Below, piece by piece: positions 1 through 11,051 of a stretch of 64,000 bases of DNA; position 1 is the stretch's first letter; every line of letters begins with the position of its first letter. The position numbers and the translations under genes were made by a program. The notes under the pieces are model-generated. The model was not told the origin of the DNA, did not search any database, and saw only the letters and a program-made list of their open reading frames with translations. This DNA is from Parietaria judaica (lineage: Eukaryota > Streptophyta > Magnoliopsida > Rosales > Urticaceae). The stretch covers positions 13,076,001 to 13,140,000 of the forward strand of contig OX940864.1 of assembly GCA_954871525.1 (NCBI GenBank), given 5' to 3'.

Positions 1-1599
1 AAAAATATATGAAGTAATATAAGATATAGTATGTTGAGTACATATATATTCTTAAGTTGTTAAAAGTATTTTGAAAAAGCTTAGTAAAACAAAACTCCAA
101 ATAATATATTGTTTGAAAAATAAAATTAATTCTTAGATATCTTTAGCTTTATTTAAATTTTTAAAAATTTATCTAATAAAATATTGTTATTTTTCTATAT
201 TTAATTTCACAATTTATTTCCATTAAAAAGTATCAAAGATAAATATATTCAATATTATAATTGAGCAATTGGCTTTGGGGATAATTTTTTTCTCGAAATT
301 TGAAAAGAACATTTCAAAACTAACCTAAATCAAATCAGTTAATAAATTATTTTATTTTGGAAGAACGACAAGCAATAAACCAAATAAACCACATCAAATA
401 GATAATTTTATGGGAAACGACATTAAGAAAAAGATACTGTTCTAGGGTGAAACGAGGGAAAACCATGAAACGAATTTAATTCTATAATTAGTTTTAATTG
501 TTTTGGATTTACGTATAGATAAACTGTTTTGTCTATCGTAAAATCAAATAAATTAGTTAATTATGAGAATCCATTCCGCATTGAATCTCAATAGTAAATT
601 GATTATAGATGTATATTTGTGGACTATGTGTCATTTTTAAGAAAAGGGACCGGAAAATAGCAAAGCACACTCTTGGTGATCGAAACGACATAGTTGCAAT
701 AATATATTGATCTTCAAAACACAATAACACAAATAAATTAGACTTAAATAAACCATTTAATAGAGCAGAAAGTAAAATTAAATTACAAAAGTTACCAGGT
801 ACTTGGTTTCATGAAACGATAACAATTTTGAATATATATGGCCATCTAAAAATTTGATAATTTTCATTTATATTATTTTGAGCCTATTTTTTTTTATTTA
901 TTTATTCCTTAAGGCCAACCAAGTTCAATTGACACCTTTATATCGTTACCCCCTTCACATCTTGTTTTACATAACGACAATGAAAGGGTATTGCTTAATG
1001 CTGCCAAATAGAATAGTGATTTCTTTTAGGGCTTTTTTAGGGTAAGTGAGTTGGTGCACGTTGCTTAACAAATTTGGGACAGGCACAACAACAACTATCA
1101 CTCGGGATATTTACGGCAGAAATATCTGTATAGTACAAAAAGATTATGAATTATATTCACAACTCTTTTATTAATGTGGCAAAAAATTAATATATTTTTT
1201 TCTATTAACCCCCTTCTCTGAAGTTCTACATGACGACTTATGATATTTCCACATTTTCGCTCTTTTCAACCAAGTTTTTGCCCCACGTCGCGATATGATT
1301 GACCTATAAGCTATAGTGTCTTAATGTTTGCATTGAAGAACACGGTTGCTACGTACTATGCAAGAACGCGGTGTTTGTTGTCAACTTTGAAGTTTTTGTA
1401 GCTCATAATATTGATAAAAAAAAAGGGCTAAAATAGGGAAAAATCGTACGTCACAAGGTGAAACTTCACGATAGAGGATTGAAGAAAAAAAATACTAAAT
1501 TATTTCTGCCATTTTTTTATCATATTTTTACCACAAGAGCACAAAATTAAGAATATAAGTCATATTTTTCGTAGTAAGTATTTATATATATCCCATGTA
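1..1599. other. AT-rich intergenic spacer
   Basis: No coding region or RNA gene recognised. The stretch is strongly AT-rich with poly-A/T runs; the one open frame (854-1045, 63 codons) is hydrophobic, low in complexity and has no supporting context. It ends at the target site ATTAT of the Copia element. Confidence 0.6.
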
Positions 1600-1604
1600 A
1601 TTAT

Positions 1605-2158
1605 TGTTGGTTCCCAATGGGAATGGATCTGCCAAAAGAAACAAAGAATAATAAACAAAGGACAAAGAAAGTTGGGAGAATTTTTTTCTCAAATTAATGT
1701 CAAATGCAAAGAGAGCAAAAAGTTACAAACTAAAGTCATAAGACTTGTATTTATAGACAAACTAGAAAGCTAAACCCTAGCTAAACTTCCTAAAATAAAC
1801 TTAATCAAATCTTTACAATTTACACGTTTTCCTAACAGAATGGGAAACCAAATCATATCAAATCAGGAAGCCAAATCGAATCTCAAAACTTGCTCCTCAA
1901 GTTTGGCACCTTCCTGGAATAGCTCTTCTTGACTTCTGGCGTTTCCCGTTTCTGCTCGGGAGAATCCTGCTAGGGTCCTCTTCTGCTAGGGGCATCTCTG
2001 CTCTCCCTCATCTCTGCTAGGGCCATCTCTGGTAGGAGCATTCCTGGTCGGGTCCCTTCCTGCTGGGGAAAATCTCTGGTCGGACCCATCTCTGGTAGGG
2101 AGCTCTCTGGTGAGGAAATCTCTGCTAGCAGTTGAGCCAAGTCAGGCTTAAACTCACA
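1605..2158 (-). repeat. 3' LTR of Copia element
   Basis: Left copy of the LTR. On the element's strand it begins TGTGAGTTTAAG and ends CCAACA. A TATA box (CTATAAATA on the minus strand, 1748-1756) marks the promoter. The U3 part is built of loosely repeated TCTCTG(G/C)T motifs (about 1940-2130). Confidence 0.95.
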
Positions 2159-2175
2159 TTCTCCCCCGTAAGTTT
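2159..2175 (-). other. polypurine tract of Copia element
   Basis: Read on the minus strand, the purine run GGGGGAGAA directly abuts the TGTGAG start of the 3' LTR, the expected place for the plus-strand primer of reverse transcription. Confidence 0.8.
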
Positions 2176-4480
2176 GACTTGGGTCGAGGTTCTTCACTCC
2201 GAGCAGCTCTCTCATCTCCGCGAACTTAACTCTTGCTAGAGCCTTGGTGAGTATGTCTGTCCGCTGCTCCTTCGTGCTGACAAACTCCACGATGATCTTC
2301 CGTTTCTCCACACACTCGCGAATATAATGATACCGAGTGTCTATGTGTTTGCTCCGACCATGAAACATTGGGTTCTTCATCAGCGCTATTGCGGACTTGT
2401 TGTCCACGTAGAGTGTAACTGGCTTCTGCTCGTCTCATGTCACTTCACTCAGAATCTCTTTCAACCACATAGCTTGACATGCTGCTGCGGTTGCTGCCAT
2501 GAACTCCGCTTCACACGAGGATAGAGCTACAGTCTTCTGCTTCTGAGATTGCCAGGTGATCAGGTTCCCGTTGAGGTAGAACGCCATCCCTCCGGTACTC
2601 TTCCTATCATCAATGTCACCGGCCAGATCGCTGTCAGTGAAGCTGACAAGCTCTTCTGCTCCCCTGCCTCTTCCATATTGGATCCCGTAGTCCGTCGTTC
2701 CCTTCACATAGCGCAAGATGTGCTTCACGGCCTGCTGGTGTGCACTTTTAGGCTTCTCCATGAAACGACTAACTATCCCGACTGCGTGAGAAATGTCTGG
2801 TCGGGTGTGGGTGAGATACCTCAGACACCCGATCACGCGTCTGTACTCTGTGGGATCCACTTCTCCTCTTTCAGCATCCTTCCCGAGCTGCAGCTTCGCC
2901 TCGATTGGGTACTTGTTCGGGTTGCAATCCGCCATCTCGAACTGCTTGAGGATCTTCTTCGCGTAGGCCGACTGCTTCAGCGTGATGCAGTCTTTCTTCT
3001 GCTCTACCTCAATACCAAGATAGTAAGAAAGTAATCCGAGGTCACTCATCTCGAATTCGGCCATCATCTGCTTCTTGAATCCTTCTACGTCTCCTGCGTT
3101 GGATCCAGTGACTATCAGATCGTCCACATACACTCCGACGACCAGAACTTCTTCTCAGCTGCTCCTGGTGTACACTGCCTGCTCCCTGAAGCACTTTGTG
3201 AATCCAAGACTCTTCAAACTCTTGTCGAGGCGTATGTTCCACACCCTTGGAGCTTGACGTAGCCCGTATAGAGCCTTGGAGAGCTTGTACACCTTCTTCT
3301 CCTTGCCCTTGACGCCAAAACCTTCAGGTTGACTAACGTAGACTTCTTCCTCGAGGTCACCATTTAAGAATGCCGATTTGACATCCATGTGGTGAATCTC
3401 CCAACCTCGATGAGCTGCTAGAGCTAGGATGAGTCTGATCATGTCTAGTCTCGCCACGGGAGCAAAGACTTCCTCGAAGTCGACTCCTTGCCTCTGCACG
3501 TAGCCTTTGGCTACTAGCCTTGCCTTGTGCTTTAGGACATTCCCCTCGGTGTCCTTCTTGAGCTTGTAGACCCACTTCAAGCTAATGGGCTTCTGACCTT
3601 TGGGCAGGTCGGTGAGCTCCCATATCTTGTTCTTCTCGATGAACTCCAACTCCTTCTTCATTGCCTCCTGCCATTCCTGCTCGCTTGCTGCCTCTTGGTA
3701 GTTGGCTGGCTTCTCGGCGCACAACAAGGACAACTCTTCTAAGTTCATCTCCACTTCTTGAGACTCTTCGTAGACTTCTGCTAGGGGACGAAATCCCTTT
3801 GGGCCATCCTTGATCGAGGAATCTCCTGAGCTGGACGAGCTGAGTCTGCTCGGGCTGGGTGTCCTGGGTGTACCCGGGCAGAAATCTCTGGTGGAGGTAC
3901 CAGAGCTGGTGGGGGGACCAGAGCTGGTAGGAGTACCCAAGCTGGAGGGGGTACCCGAGCTGAATGAGCTGATGGGGGTACCTTTCTGCTCGGCAACGCC
4001 TTCTTCTTCTTCGACTACGAACTCAACTGAGTTCTGCTCGGGGTCTCCGTTCTCGTCGCGCCAATCCCACTTCTTCTCTTCTTCAAACACGGCATCTCTG
4101 CTCACCTGAATCTTGCCGCGTCGGGGGTCAAAGAGTCTGTGTGCCTTACTTCCGTCTTCAACACCAAGGTACACCATTGCCTGACTTCTATCATCGAGCT
4201 TCTTGAGATGGGGACCCACGGTCTTCACATGTGCGGTGCACCCAAACACTCTCAAGTGCTCCAAGTGAGGTTTCTTCCCATTCCATGCCTGGTAGGGTGT
4301 GCGCTCTCCTAGCGCCTTTGTTGGCAAACGGTTTAGCAAATAGACCGCGTGTCTAACTGCTTCTCCCCAAAACCTCGCCGGGAATTGCATGCTCTTCATC
4401 AAGCTCCTTGCTGTGTCCATCACTGTCCGGTTTCGTCTCTTCACCACACCGTTCTGCTGGGGAGTGTATGGTGCGGTCAG
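2159..4480 (-). pseudogene. Copia pol, C-terminal part: end of integrase, reverse transcriptase, RNase H
   Basis: The reading starts at the end of the integrase core ([14 protein letters not shown]) and runs through the reverse transcriptase ([43 protein letters not shown], catalytic YVDD near 3125-3133) into RNase H (TDSDLAGD, SSCEAEFMA, DNKSAIAL, SKHIDTRYHYI). Two in-frame TGA codons break it, one before YVDD near 3155 and one before DEQKPV near 2435; each is one C-to-T change from CGA. The integrase catalytic Glu is Lys. A Ser/Thr/Pro-rich linker with short tandem repeats (about 3880-3980) lies between integrase and RT. RT motifs are otherwise well kept, so the decay is recent. Confidence 0.93.
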
Positions 4481-5380
4481 GTGGCGCTCGACTCCTTCCT
4501 CATCGCAGAACTCTCCGAACTGCTAGGATGTGAACTCTCCACCTCGGTCTGTTCTCAAGACCTTCATCTTGTGTTCTGACCCATTCTCCACGAGCCTCTT
4601 GAACTTCTTGAAGACTTCAAAGGCTCCACTCTTCTCCTTGAGCGTGTAGATCCACATCCAGCGACTATAGTCGTCAACAAGTAGTAAGAAATACTTGCTT
4701 CCCGCTAAAGTTGCTGGGGTTATTGGACGACAGAGGTCCGCATGCACCAGTTGGAGAGGTCGTTCTGCTCGGAACTTGGCCTAGATCGGGAATGGCACTC
4801 GAGCCTGTTTCGCGATCATGCAGCATTCGCATAGCTGGTTGGGGTGCTCAATATTGGGAACCCCAATGGCCATCTCCTTCTCGCCTATCATCTTGAACGC
4901 GTAGAAGTTTACGTGCCCAAGTCTCGCATGCCACAACCTGGCCGGGTCTGCTAGGGATGCCATCAGGCAGACGGGTTGTCCTGTCTCCAGGAGAATCTTG
5001 TACAACCTGTTCGGCGTTCTCTTCACCTTCATCAGCAGGTTGCCACTTCTGTTCCACATCTTCAAATAGGGACCAGACATCACCACTGTGTTGCAGATCT
5101 CTGTCATCTGTCCGAGGTTGATGATGTTACTCTTCAGCTTTGGGATGTAGTAGACCTGGGTCATGAGGCGTTGGTCCCCATTCTTACACACGAACAGGAT
5201 GGACCCTCTGCCTCTAATTTTGACGATCGAGCCATCGCCAAATTTCACATTCCCTGTGATCTTTTCATCGAGCTCTTCAAACTTAGCTCGGTCTCCTGTC
5301 ATGTGGTTGCTTGCGCCATTGTCTAGGTACTATACATCGGTAGAGACTTTCTGCTCTCCGTCAACGAGGAGGTTCGCAAT
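4481..5380 (-). pseudogene. Copia pol, N-terminal part: protease and integrase zinc finger/core
   Basis: The aspartic protease motif reads DNGASNHMTGD, preceded by an in-frame TAG where a Trp (WYLD) normally stands. The integrase zinc finger is visible as LWHARLGHVN followed by CECC. The core carries the first catalytic Asp in HADLC and the second in LRTDRGGEF. TAG codons interrupt after VPFPI (near 4781) and after GGEFTS (near 4523). All three stops can be reached by single transitions from Trp or Gln codons. Confidence 0.9.
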
Positions 5381-5394
5381 AACCTTTTCCTCGA

Positions 5395-6512
5395 TCAGGA
5401 ACACCATCTTCGAGCTGGTCTGCTCTCTGGTCTCTGGTTTCTGCTCTCTGGTCGCTGGTCTCTGATCTCTGGTCTCTGCTCGGATTCCGAGCAGGTCTGC
5501 TCTCTGCTCTCCGGGCAGGTCTGCTCTCTCTCTCCTACGAGGATCGTCTCCTCGTCTTCTTGTCCATCCAGGCTCACCTCCTGTTCGGCAAACATCAGAG
5601 CCGGCTGGTCTTCATTGAAACTCATTAGATTCGCTTCCTCTTTGTGGTTCTTGCTGCGGCACTCTGAAGCAAAGTGCCCAAGCTTCTGACAATTATAGCA
5701 CTTCACTGTGCTCTTGTCTCTCCTGGTCGTGCTTTCCTGACGGGGTGCACCACTGTCGCGACCTCGTGTGTCCCGACCTCGCCCTCGTCCACGACCTCTA
5801 CCACATCCTCTTCAGTCTCCGCCGTAGCTACTCCGACCAGATGAGCTAGAAGAAAAGTCTGCTCCCCCGCTTTCTTCTGTCTGGCCGTCCACTCTTCATG
5901 CGTGAGCAGGAGGTGCTTCTCCTCTTCTCTGTCACAGTAACCCTGAAGTCTCTCCTCGTAGGCTTTAAGGCGACCAACAACCTCCTCGACCGTCATGGTC
6001 TTGAGGTCGCCGAACTGCTCAATCGATGTCACGATCTGCATGTACTTGTGAGGCACTGCTCGGAGAAACTTCTTGACGACGGTGGTCTCCTCCACCTTGT
6101 CTCCCAACGAGCGTATGCCTGTCACAATGGACGTGAGCCGCATAGCAAAATCATCAATTGATTCGCTTTCCCTCATCCTCATAACCTCGAACTCACTCTT
6201 CAAGGTCTGGACCTTTGCTTCCTTGACGCGATCTGCGCCCATGTACATGGTTCGAAGTGTCGACCACGCCTCCTTTGCGCAATCCTTCTCGGCGATCATG
6301 AGAAGGACATCTTCCGGAACTCCTTGGTAGATGGCGGCGAGTGCCATCCTCTCCTTGCGCCCTTCGACATCGCTGCCTTCCACAGCCTCCCAAACTCCTT
6401 GCGCCTGCAAGTTCACTCGCATCGGGTAATGGAGCGTCACGTTCCCTTCCTTAGATCCGATCTTCGTCGCCGTCGTGCGCTCTCCTCCGGTGGACTCGCT
6501 TGGTGACGACAT
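5395..6512 (-). pseudogene. Copia gag, frameshifted
   Basis: Gag starts at the ATG at 6512 (MSSPSESTGG), 17 nt after the PBS; the open frame extends upstream into the LTR but that part is not gag. The core matches Copia gag (LKSEFEVMRMRESESIDDFA, LGDKVEETTVVKKFLRAVP, MTVEEVVGRLKAYEERL). A one-base shift near 5820 moves the Arg-Gly-rich linker and the CCHC zinc knuckle (CYNCQKLGHFASEC, near 5706-5660) into another frame. After the knuckle comes a low-complexity stretch (5410-5530) of repeated CTCTGGT units encoding a Glu/Arg/Gln-rich tail. Confidence 0.9.
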
Positions 6513-6528
6513 CTTCTTTGGTACCTTA

Positions 6529-6540
6529 GCTCTGATACCA
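6529..6540 (-). other. primer binding site (initiator tRNA-Met)
   Basis: On the minus strand TGGTATCAGAGC follows the end of the 5' LTR after two bases. This is the standard plant Copia PBS, complementary to the 3' end of initiator tRNA-Met, and fixes the element's orientation. Confidence 0.95.
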
Positions 6541-6542
6541 AT

Positions 6543-7095
6543 TGTTGGTTCCCAATGAGAATGGATCTGCCAAAAGAAACAAAGAACAAGAAACAAAGGA
6601 CAAAGAAAGTTGGGAGAATTTTTTCTCAAATTAATGTCGAATGCAAAGAGAGCAAAAAGTTACAAACTAAAGTCATAAGACTTGTATTTATAGACAAACT
6701 AGAAAGCTAAACCCTAGCTAAACTTCCTAAAATAAACTTAATCAAATCTTTACAATTTACACGTTTTTCTAACAGAATGGGAAACCAAATCATATCAAAT
6801 CAGGAAGCCAAATCGAATCTCAAAACTTGCTCCTCAAGTTTGGCACCTTCCTGGAATAGCTCTTCTTGACTTCTGGCGTTTCTCGTTTCTGCTCGGGAGA
6901 ATCTTGCTAGGGTCCTCTTCTGCTAAGGGCATCTCTGCTCTCCCTCATCTCTGCTAGGGCCATCTCTGGTAGGAGCATTCCTGGTCGGGTCCCTTCCTGC
7001 TGAGGAAAATCTCTGGTCGGACCCATCTCTGGTGGGGAGCTCTCTGGTGAGGAAATCTCTGCTAGAAGTTGAGCCAAGTCAGGCTTAAACTCACA
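6543..7095 (-). repeat. 5' LTR of Copia element
   Basis: Right copy of the LTR, near-identical to 1605-2158. TATA box CTATAAATA on the minus strand at 6685-6693. Its outer edge abuts target duplication ATTAT at 7096-7100. Confidence 0.95.
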
Positions 7096-7178
7096 ATTAT
7101 AATTGAAAATGATCATCAATACCTTATTTTTAAGAACATGCTAAATATTTTGTCACGATTTTATGGGGATTTTCCGTG

Positions 7179-7181
<3 letters not shown>

Positions 7182-7218
<37 letters not shown>

Positions 7219-7220
7219 AA
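7182..7220. repeat. (TA)n/(TG)n microsatellite
   Basis: About 12 TA units followed by TG units. Placed between the Copia insertion and a possible small-gene promoter. Confidence 0.9.
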
Positions 7221-7308
7221 TAAAGCATCCACGTCGTCTCAGTTTGAGAGCGCATTTTGCAGAGTAATAATGGTGTACACGTTCGTAAGGCGCAGCTTCT
7301 ATATAATT

Positions 7309-7414
7309 AGCATCAATTTCTAAGTTTAAGCACCCAATAATCTCACAATCACATCTTCATCAGCATCAATTTCTAAGTTTAAGCACCCAATAATCTCACA
7401 ATCACATCTTCATC
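7309..7414. repeat. perfect 53-bp tandem duplication in a leader-like sequence
   Basis: Units 7309-7361 and 7362-7414 are identical (start AGCATCAATTTC, end CACATCTTCATC). Just upstream is a TATA-like CTATATAATT (about 7299-7308). The composition (CA/CT-rich, no ATG) resembles a plant 5' leader and it precedes the peptide frame at 7446. Confidence 0.9.
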
Positions 7415-7445
7415 TTTGGTGTGTGTCTAATATAGGAATAAAAAG

Positions 7446-7622
7446 ATAAACAAAGCCGTTGTCAGGATTCTATTGAATGTGGCTCTTTGGACCGCCTTTC
7501 TCGTCGTCGTGCTTTCCGGCACCGCTAGCTCAACTGCCGTCAGGAAGCTTCTGCAGCTGGATGATTGCGTAGTGGGCATTGGCAGCAGCTGCGGGCGACA
7601 GTCGGACCCGCAGCCCCCGTAG
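7446..7622 (+). pseudogene. possible small secreted peptide, start codon reads ATA
   Basis: A 58-codon frame ends at TAG 7620-7622. If the ATA at 7446 is a mutated ATG, the product would be a prepropeptide: basic start (NKAVVR), hydrophobic core (ILLNVALWTAFLVVVL), small-residue cleavage region (SGTASSTA), then RKLLQLDDC, a GIGSSCG segment and an acidic/proline end (SDPQPP). Two Cys lie in the mature part. No ATG is in frame; a stop lies nine codons upstream of the ATA. G+C content is clearly higher than the surroundings, as in coding DNA. I recognise no named peptide family. It could also be a second exon of a gene whose first exon I cannot see. Confidence 0.45.
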
Positions 7623-8118
7623 TAACGAGGTCATAGATCATGCATCGGAACTACCGCAACATGATTGGTGCTGAAGAAGTTTGAAAATTGCATTGTGTTG
7701 TGTGTTTTTTTTTTCCCTTCCAAGTTCATTTGTTTATTTATTCGAATTAAATTGGTGTGAGTAAATTAAAAGGAGAATTATGAATATTGAATTTGTTGAT
7801 TTTACGACATTTATTGTTTTCTTTTCGGTATTCAAATAAGTTATGAATCTAACCCAAGTCTAAATGTCCAATGATATTACTGTTTTCTTTTATTATATGC
7901 CGAATATCACTGATCATTTAGTACAACGGCGTCTCAAATAATTTATTAATATAACCCTTATTTATAGGTGGAGGAAAATCATGGTATCGTGATTATATTT
8001 GGGACTTACAATTATCAAACATTAAAATTATTTCAAATTTCAAAATAATTTTATTGTCTTATATAATTACCATTTGCACATGTTTTCTCTTTAGAACGAT
8101 TAAAAAACCAATGCATAT
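7623..8118. other. AT-rich spacer
   Basis: Nothing recognised beyond a poly-T run (about 7707-7718) that might belong to the 3' end of the preceding peptide locus. Confidence 0.5.
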
Positions 8119-8287
8119 GTTGGAACCTGTCTTTGCTTGATCTTCTCCTAAGAGAAGAAGAGAAAGAAAGACTTTCATATTCATTAATGATGCAAGCTCA
8201 AAATGTTCCGAGAAAATCCTACTTAGTAGGCACTTTGAGAGGCGCTCCTGCAAGCGTCCCCAAAGGCGGGCCCGGAAAAGGCGCTCC
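8119..8287. mobile_element. foreign segment joined to the kinase break, possibly an LTR fragment
   Basis: Starts TGTTGGAACCTG, like a Copia LTR, and ends in a GC-rich stretch (AGGCGCTCC twice) that meets the kinase coding sequence. No second LTR, target duplication or primer site was found, so its identity is inferred. It replaces the rest of the receptor kinase catalytic domain. Confidence 0.35.
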
Positions 8288-10143
8288 GAGAGGCGAACGA
8301 GATTCCTGTGTTGGAGTTTCGCAATTAGTATGAGCTCGTTCTTGAACTCTGTCAATCCTTGTCCGGAATTGTTCGAAAGCCGTTTCACTGCTATTTGATG
8401 CCCCTCTGGCAAATTCCCCTTCCCGATATTCAAAGGATTAAGCTTTGGCATGCTATAAGAATGTGATCAACTAATATTGGCTTAGATCGCCTGAATTAAG
8501 AAACTTACCTTATAGACCGGTCCGAAACCACCCTGACCGAGTTTGAATTCCTCTGAGAAGTTATATGTAGCCTCGGTGATACAGCTATAGCTAAACACTC
8601 TCAGATTATGGCCTTGGTTTCCTTCGCTTTCAAGCTCCACATTCAATACATGAGACGCATACTCCTCCCCTGTTTGTCACCATGAAAATTTAGGTCCATT
8701 TCGATGGGAATTCTAACTCTTCTACGATCGATGAGATTTACCTTGTAATCGAAACTTCCTCCTGAGATAGAAGATAATGATTAACAGACTCACGAGCACT
8801 GAACTCGATACAGAAACTGCGATCCATAACGCTTTTCTATTTCCTGTTCAAATATTACTGTTAGAATCGTTCTTACTAATTAATAACTTTGTCAAAATCT
8901 ACTCATGAACCAGGCAAAAATAAAATAATGTGGAGACATGAAACTGAGTTTTACAACATTAATCAACATATAATTCGGTGTTGCAAAGCTATGAAATGTT
9001 GGTGCTTGTTTTACCTAATTTTCCTTTTGAGAGAACGTAGTGTTTCTGACTTCGACCAGTGAGATCTTCCACAAAATAATAGTTTGGAGTATTGAAGATC
9101 AAGCACCCTCTAAACTCAGTTGCAAGAAATCCCTTGCAAGCGCAGTTGTTCCAACACGTTTGTCGGCAATCGCTATGGCGAAGATTGGAATAACCAGAAC
9201 TGTCGTCAAAACTGCCATTTCGCCGAAAAAACGTGCCTGCCCTAAGCTCAAAGGTGTCCCCTTTAGTCCTACACCCTGGGTTCTCCCACCTCTGGCACCC
9301 CCCGTCCGTGTTGTATCCGTAGCATGCTTCTGTGTCTGCGAGAATAAGCCCATCTGACCTTACTAGACGGCCCATGAAATCCAATTTCCAAAACATTTGT
9401 CGCCGCCAGAACAGGGCGTGGCTGACAGAGTACGAAAAGTACTCTTCCTCGGTGCTTGAGACGCTGGTGTAACTGAAGTTATCACTTGAGCTCATCGAAT
9501 CCATAGATGTGATGTGGTTTCTTGTGCTCATTCGACTTATCCAGATAAGCTTCTCTCTTTGCCTCAGCTCCAGGCGGCGTCCCACGGGATCCCACTCCAG
9601 AGTGAACGGTCCGGACGCCGGAGATCTGAAAGAGGTCCACGAAGTCAGTGACAACTTGTGACGTTTCCACTGTGTACTACCGGTTCTGTTGGTGACTCCC
9701 AGCTTCATCCCCGGTAACAGTATGACTGTGGGAACGTTAAAGCTCTGCCACAAAACCTCCCCAGGAGATCTGGCTGGAGTAATTTCTCTTAGCACGAAAT
9801 TGCCGTCATCCAGCAGCGTCGCACTCACGTTTTTCCCGCTGGAGTGGAGCAGAATCGGACCGATCAAAAGCCTTCCCGCGCTGTCAATCGTCAGATTTGC
9901 CTGGCCCGTCGATATTGGATAGTCCCTGTTCGCCAGCCATACCACTTCATTGCGATTAGTGGACCATATCGTCAAGTAAGTCTTGCTCCATAACTCGATG
10001 AATCCCATCGTGAAATTCCCTTGAGACGAGACGAGAAGCTCCGAGGGACCGAGCGTCTCGCCGCGATGAAGTGTGTCTAGAGCAACAGAATGACACGCCC
10101 ACAAGCAAGATAAGAAAGCGACGACGAGGCTTCTCACAGCCAT
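8288..10143 (-). pseudogene. G-type lectin S-receptor-like Ser/Thr kinase, truncated in the kinase domain
   Basis: Exons (minus strand): 10143-9015, 8843-8742, 8669-8509, and 8418 to about 8288; all joins have GT-AG ends and keep frame. Exon 1 encodes a signal peptide (residues 1-21), a bulb-type lectin domain (about 22-145, with VVWLANRD, LLDDGNFVLR, LWQSF), the S-locus glycoprotein region, and a Cys-rich PAN/apple domain (about 300-370). Exon 2 gives one transmembrane helix and a basic stop-transfer (YLRRKFR). Exons 3-4 give the start of the kinase: Gly loop LGQGGFGPVYK, the VAIK-type lysine in IAVKRLS, and subdomain III/IV up to LQHRNLVRL. There homology stops and unrelated sequence follows, so HRD, DFG and the C-lobe are missing. 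The family resembles CES101/At1g67520-type receptors. It is either a pseudogene or could yield a membrane-anchored lectin receptor without kinase. Confidence 0.9.
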
Positions 10144-10190
10144 TGAGCAGCGGAATCGGCTTCCCTCGATGGTTGTAGACAGGCACAGGC

Positions 10191-10204
10191 GTATTTAAAG
10201 TCAA
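10191..10204 (-). promoter_or_regulatory. TATA box and W-box upstream of the lectin receptor kinase
   Basis: On the minus strand CTTTAAATAC (10191-10200) lies about 50 bp before the ATG, and TTGAC (10200-10204), the W-box core bound by WRKY factors, overlaps its upstream edge. This fits a defence-type receptor promoter; function is inferred. Confidence 0.45.
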
Positions 10205-11051
10205 CCTGGTCGATTGTCAATCGGCTGTCGAGTCCAGATTATTACGAAGCAATATATGTGATTAATAATAATAATGAGAATTGTTGAAAAGGTTATCACT
10301 CGCTCTCCTTTTTTTCTTCTAAAAGTCTTAAAACGAACTTAAAATTTCCGGGACGTTAGTTTTTGCCACGTGTCACGCCCTTAATCAACCATAATATCAT
10401 TTATTGATGGCATAAGTATTTAGTTTTTCTCTCTTCATGTGCATACAAACAACATATTATAATTACGGCTAAAGTATAAAATCATATTCGGCACTAAAAG
10501 TACCAATTTTTAGTCGGTAAAAATACTATTTTTTTAATATTAATATCAATTCTTTTTTTAGTGGGCCAGCAAAAGTACCTTTTTTTCTCTCTACCCTTTT
10601 CGACATTATTTGTGTCCTCTTTCTTTCTTCTTCAAGTGGTCGGCAATTATTTTTATTTTTTTCAGTAAATTGTTAACTTATTCAAATAAGGGATAATACA
10701 TGAAAAAAAAAATACCTTGAAGTATTTAGAAGTTTACAGCATATTCTAATTTTATTTTTTAGAGGCAAAAGTGCCAAATTGTTAAAAAATATTTATGTCG
10801 TTACACATTAGTACCAAACAATTAACTTCCACAAAATATAAATTTTTATTGCGGCATAAGTATTTAATTTATATTGACAACATACATACTTAAGTTATTA
10901 TCCTGTATTAGCAACCTAAGTACTTGAGTTATTATCATATACATAAGATATGTAGAATTGATGGATAAAATTATAGATACGGTATCATCTAAAAATTACA
11001 AAAGTATCATGTCGCTAAAAAAGTATTGGTATTATCTAAAAAAATTGGTAT
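10205..11051. other. AT-rich spacer
   Basis: No gene recognised. Contains one G-box (GCCACGTGTCACG, about 10365) too far from any gene to assign. Confidence 0.5.

Larger units (their letters stand above)
1605..7095 (-). mobile_element. Ty1/Copia LTR retrotransposon, structurally complete, coding-dead
   Basis: A 5.49-kb element on the minus strand. Two direct LTRs (554 and 553 bp) flank gag, protease, integrase, reverse transcriptase and RNase H in that order, which is the Copia order. The target duplication is ATTAT at 1600-1604 and 7096-7100, a perfect 5-bp match, so both ends are original. By eye the LTRs differ at 11 positions plus one T indel (about 2%), mostly transitions, so the insertion is fairly recent. 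All protein regions carry stops or frameshifts and the integrase catalytic Glu is Lys, so it cannot move on its own. The clade within Copia was not resolved. Confidence 0.97.

Noticed and set aside
854..1045. Small hydrophobic protein gene
   Set aside because: Phe/Leu/Ile-rich frame in AT-rich spacer with no promoter, splice or family support.
3781..4109. Separate proline- and glutamate-rich proteins from other frames of the Copia linker
   Set aside because: The region is the Ser/Thr-rich linker between integrase and RT; other frames are by-products of its short tandem repeats.
9040..9357. Plus-strand frame of 105 codons opposite the lectin receptor exon
   Set aside because: Opposite-strand shadow of the receptor's PAN-domain coding region.
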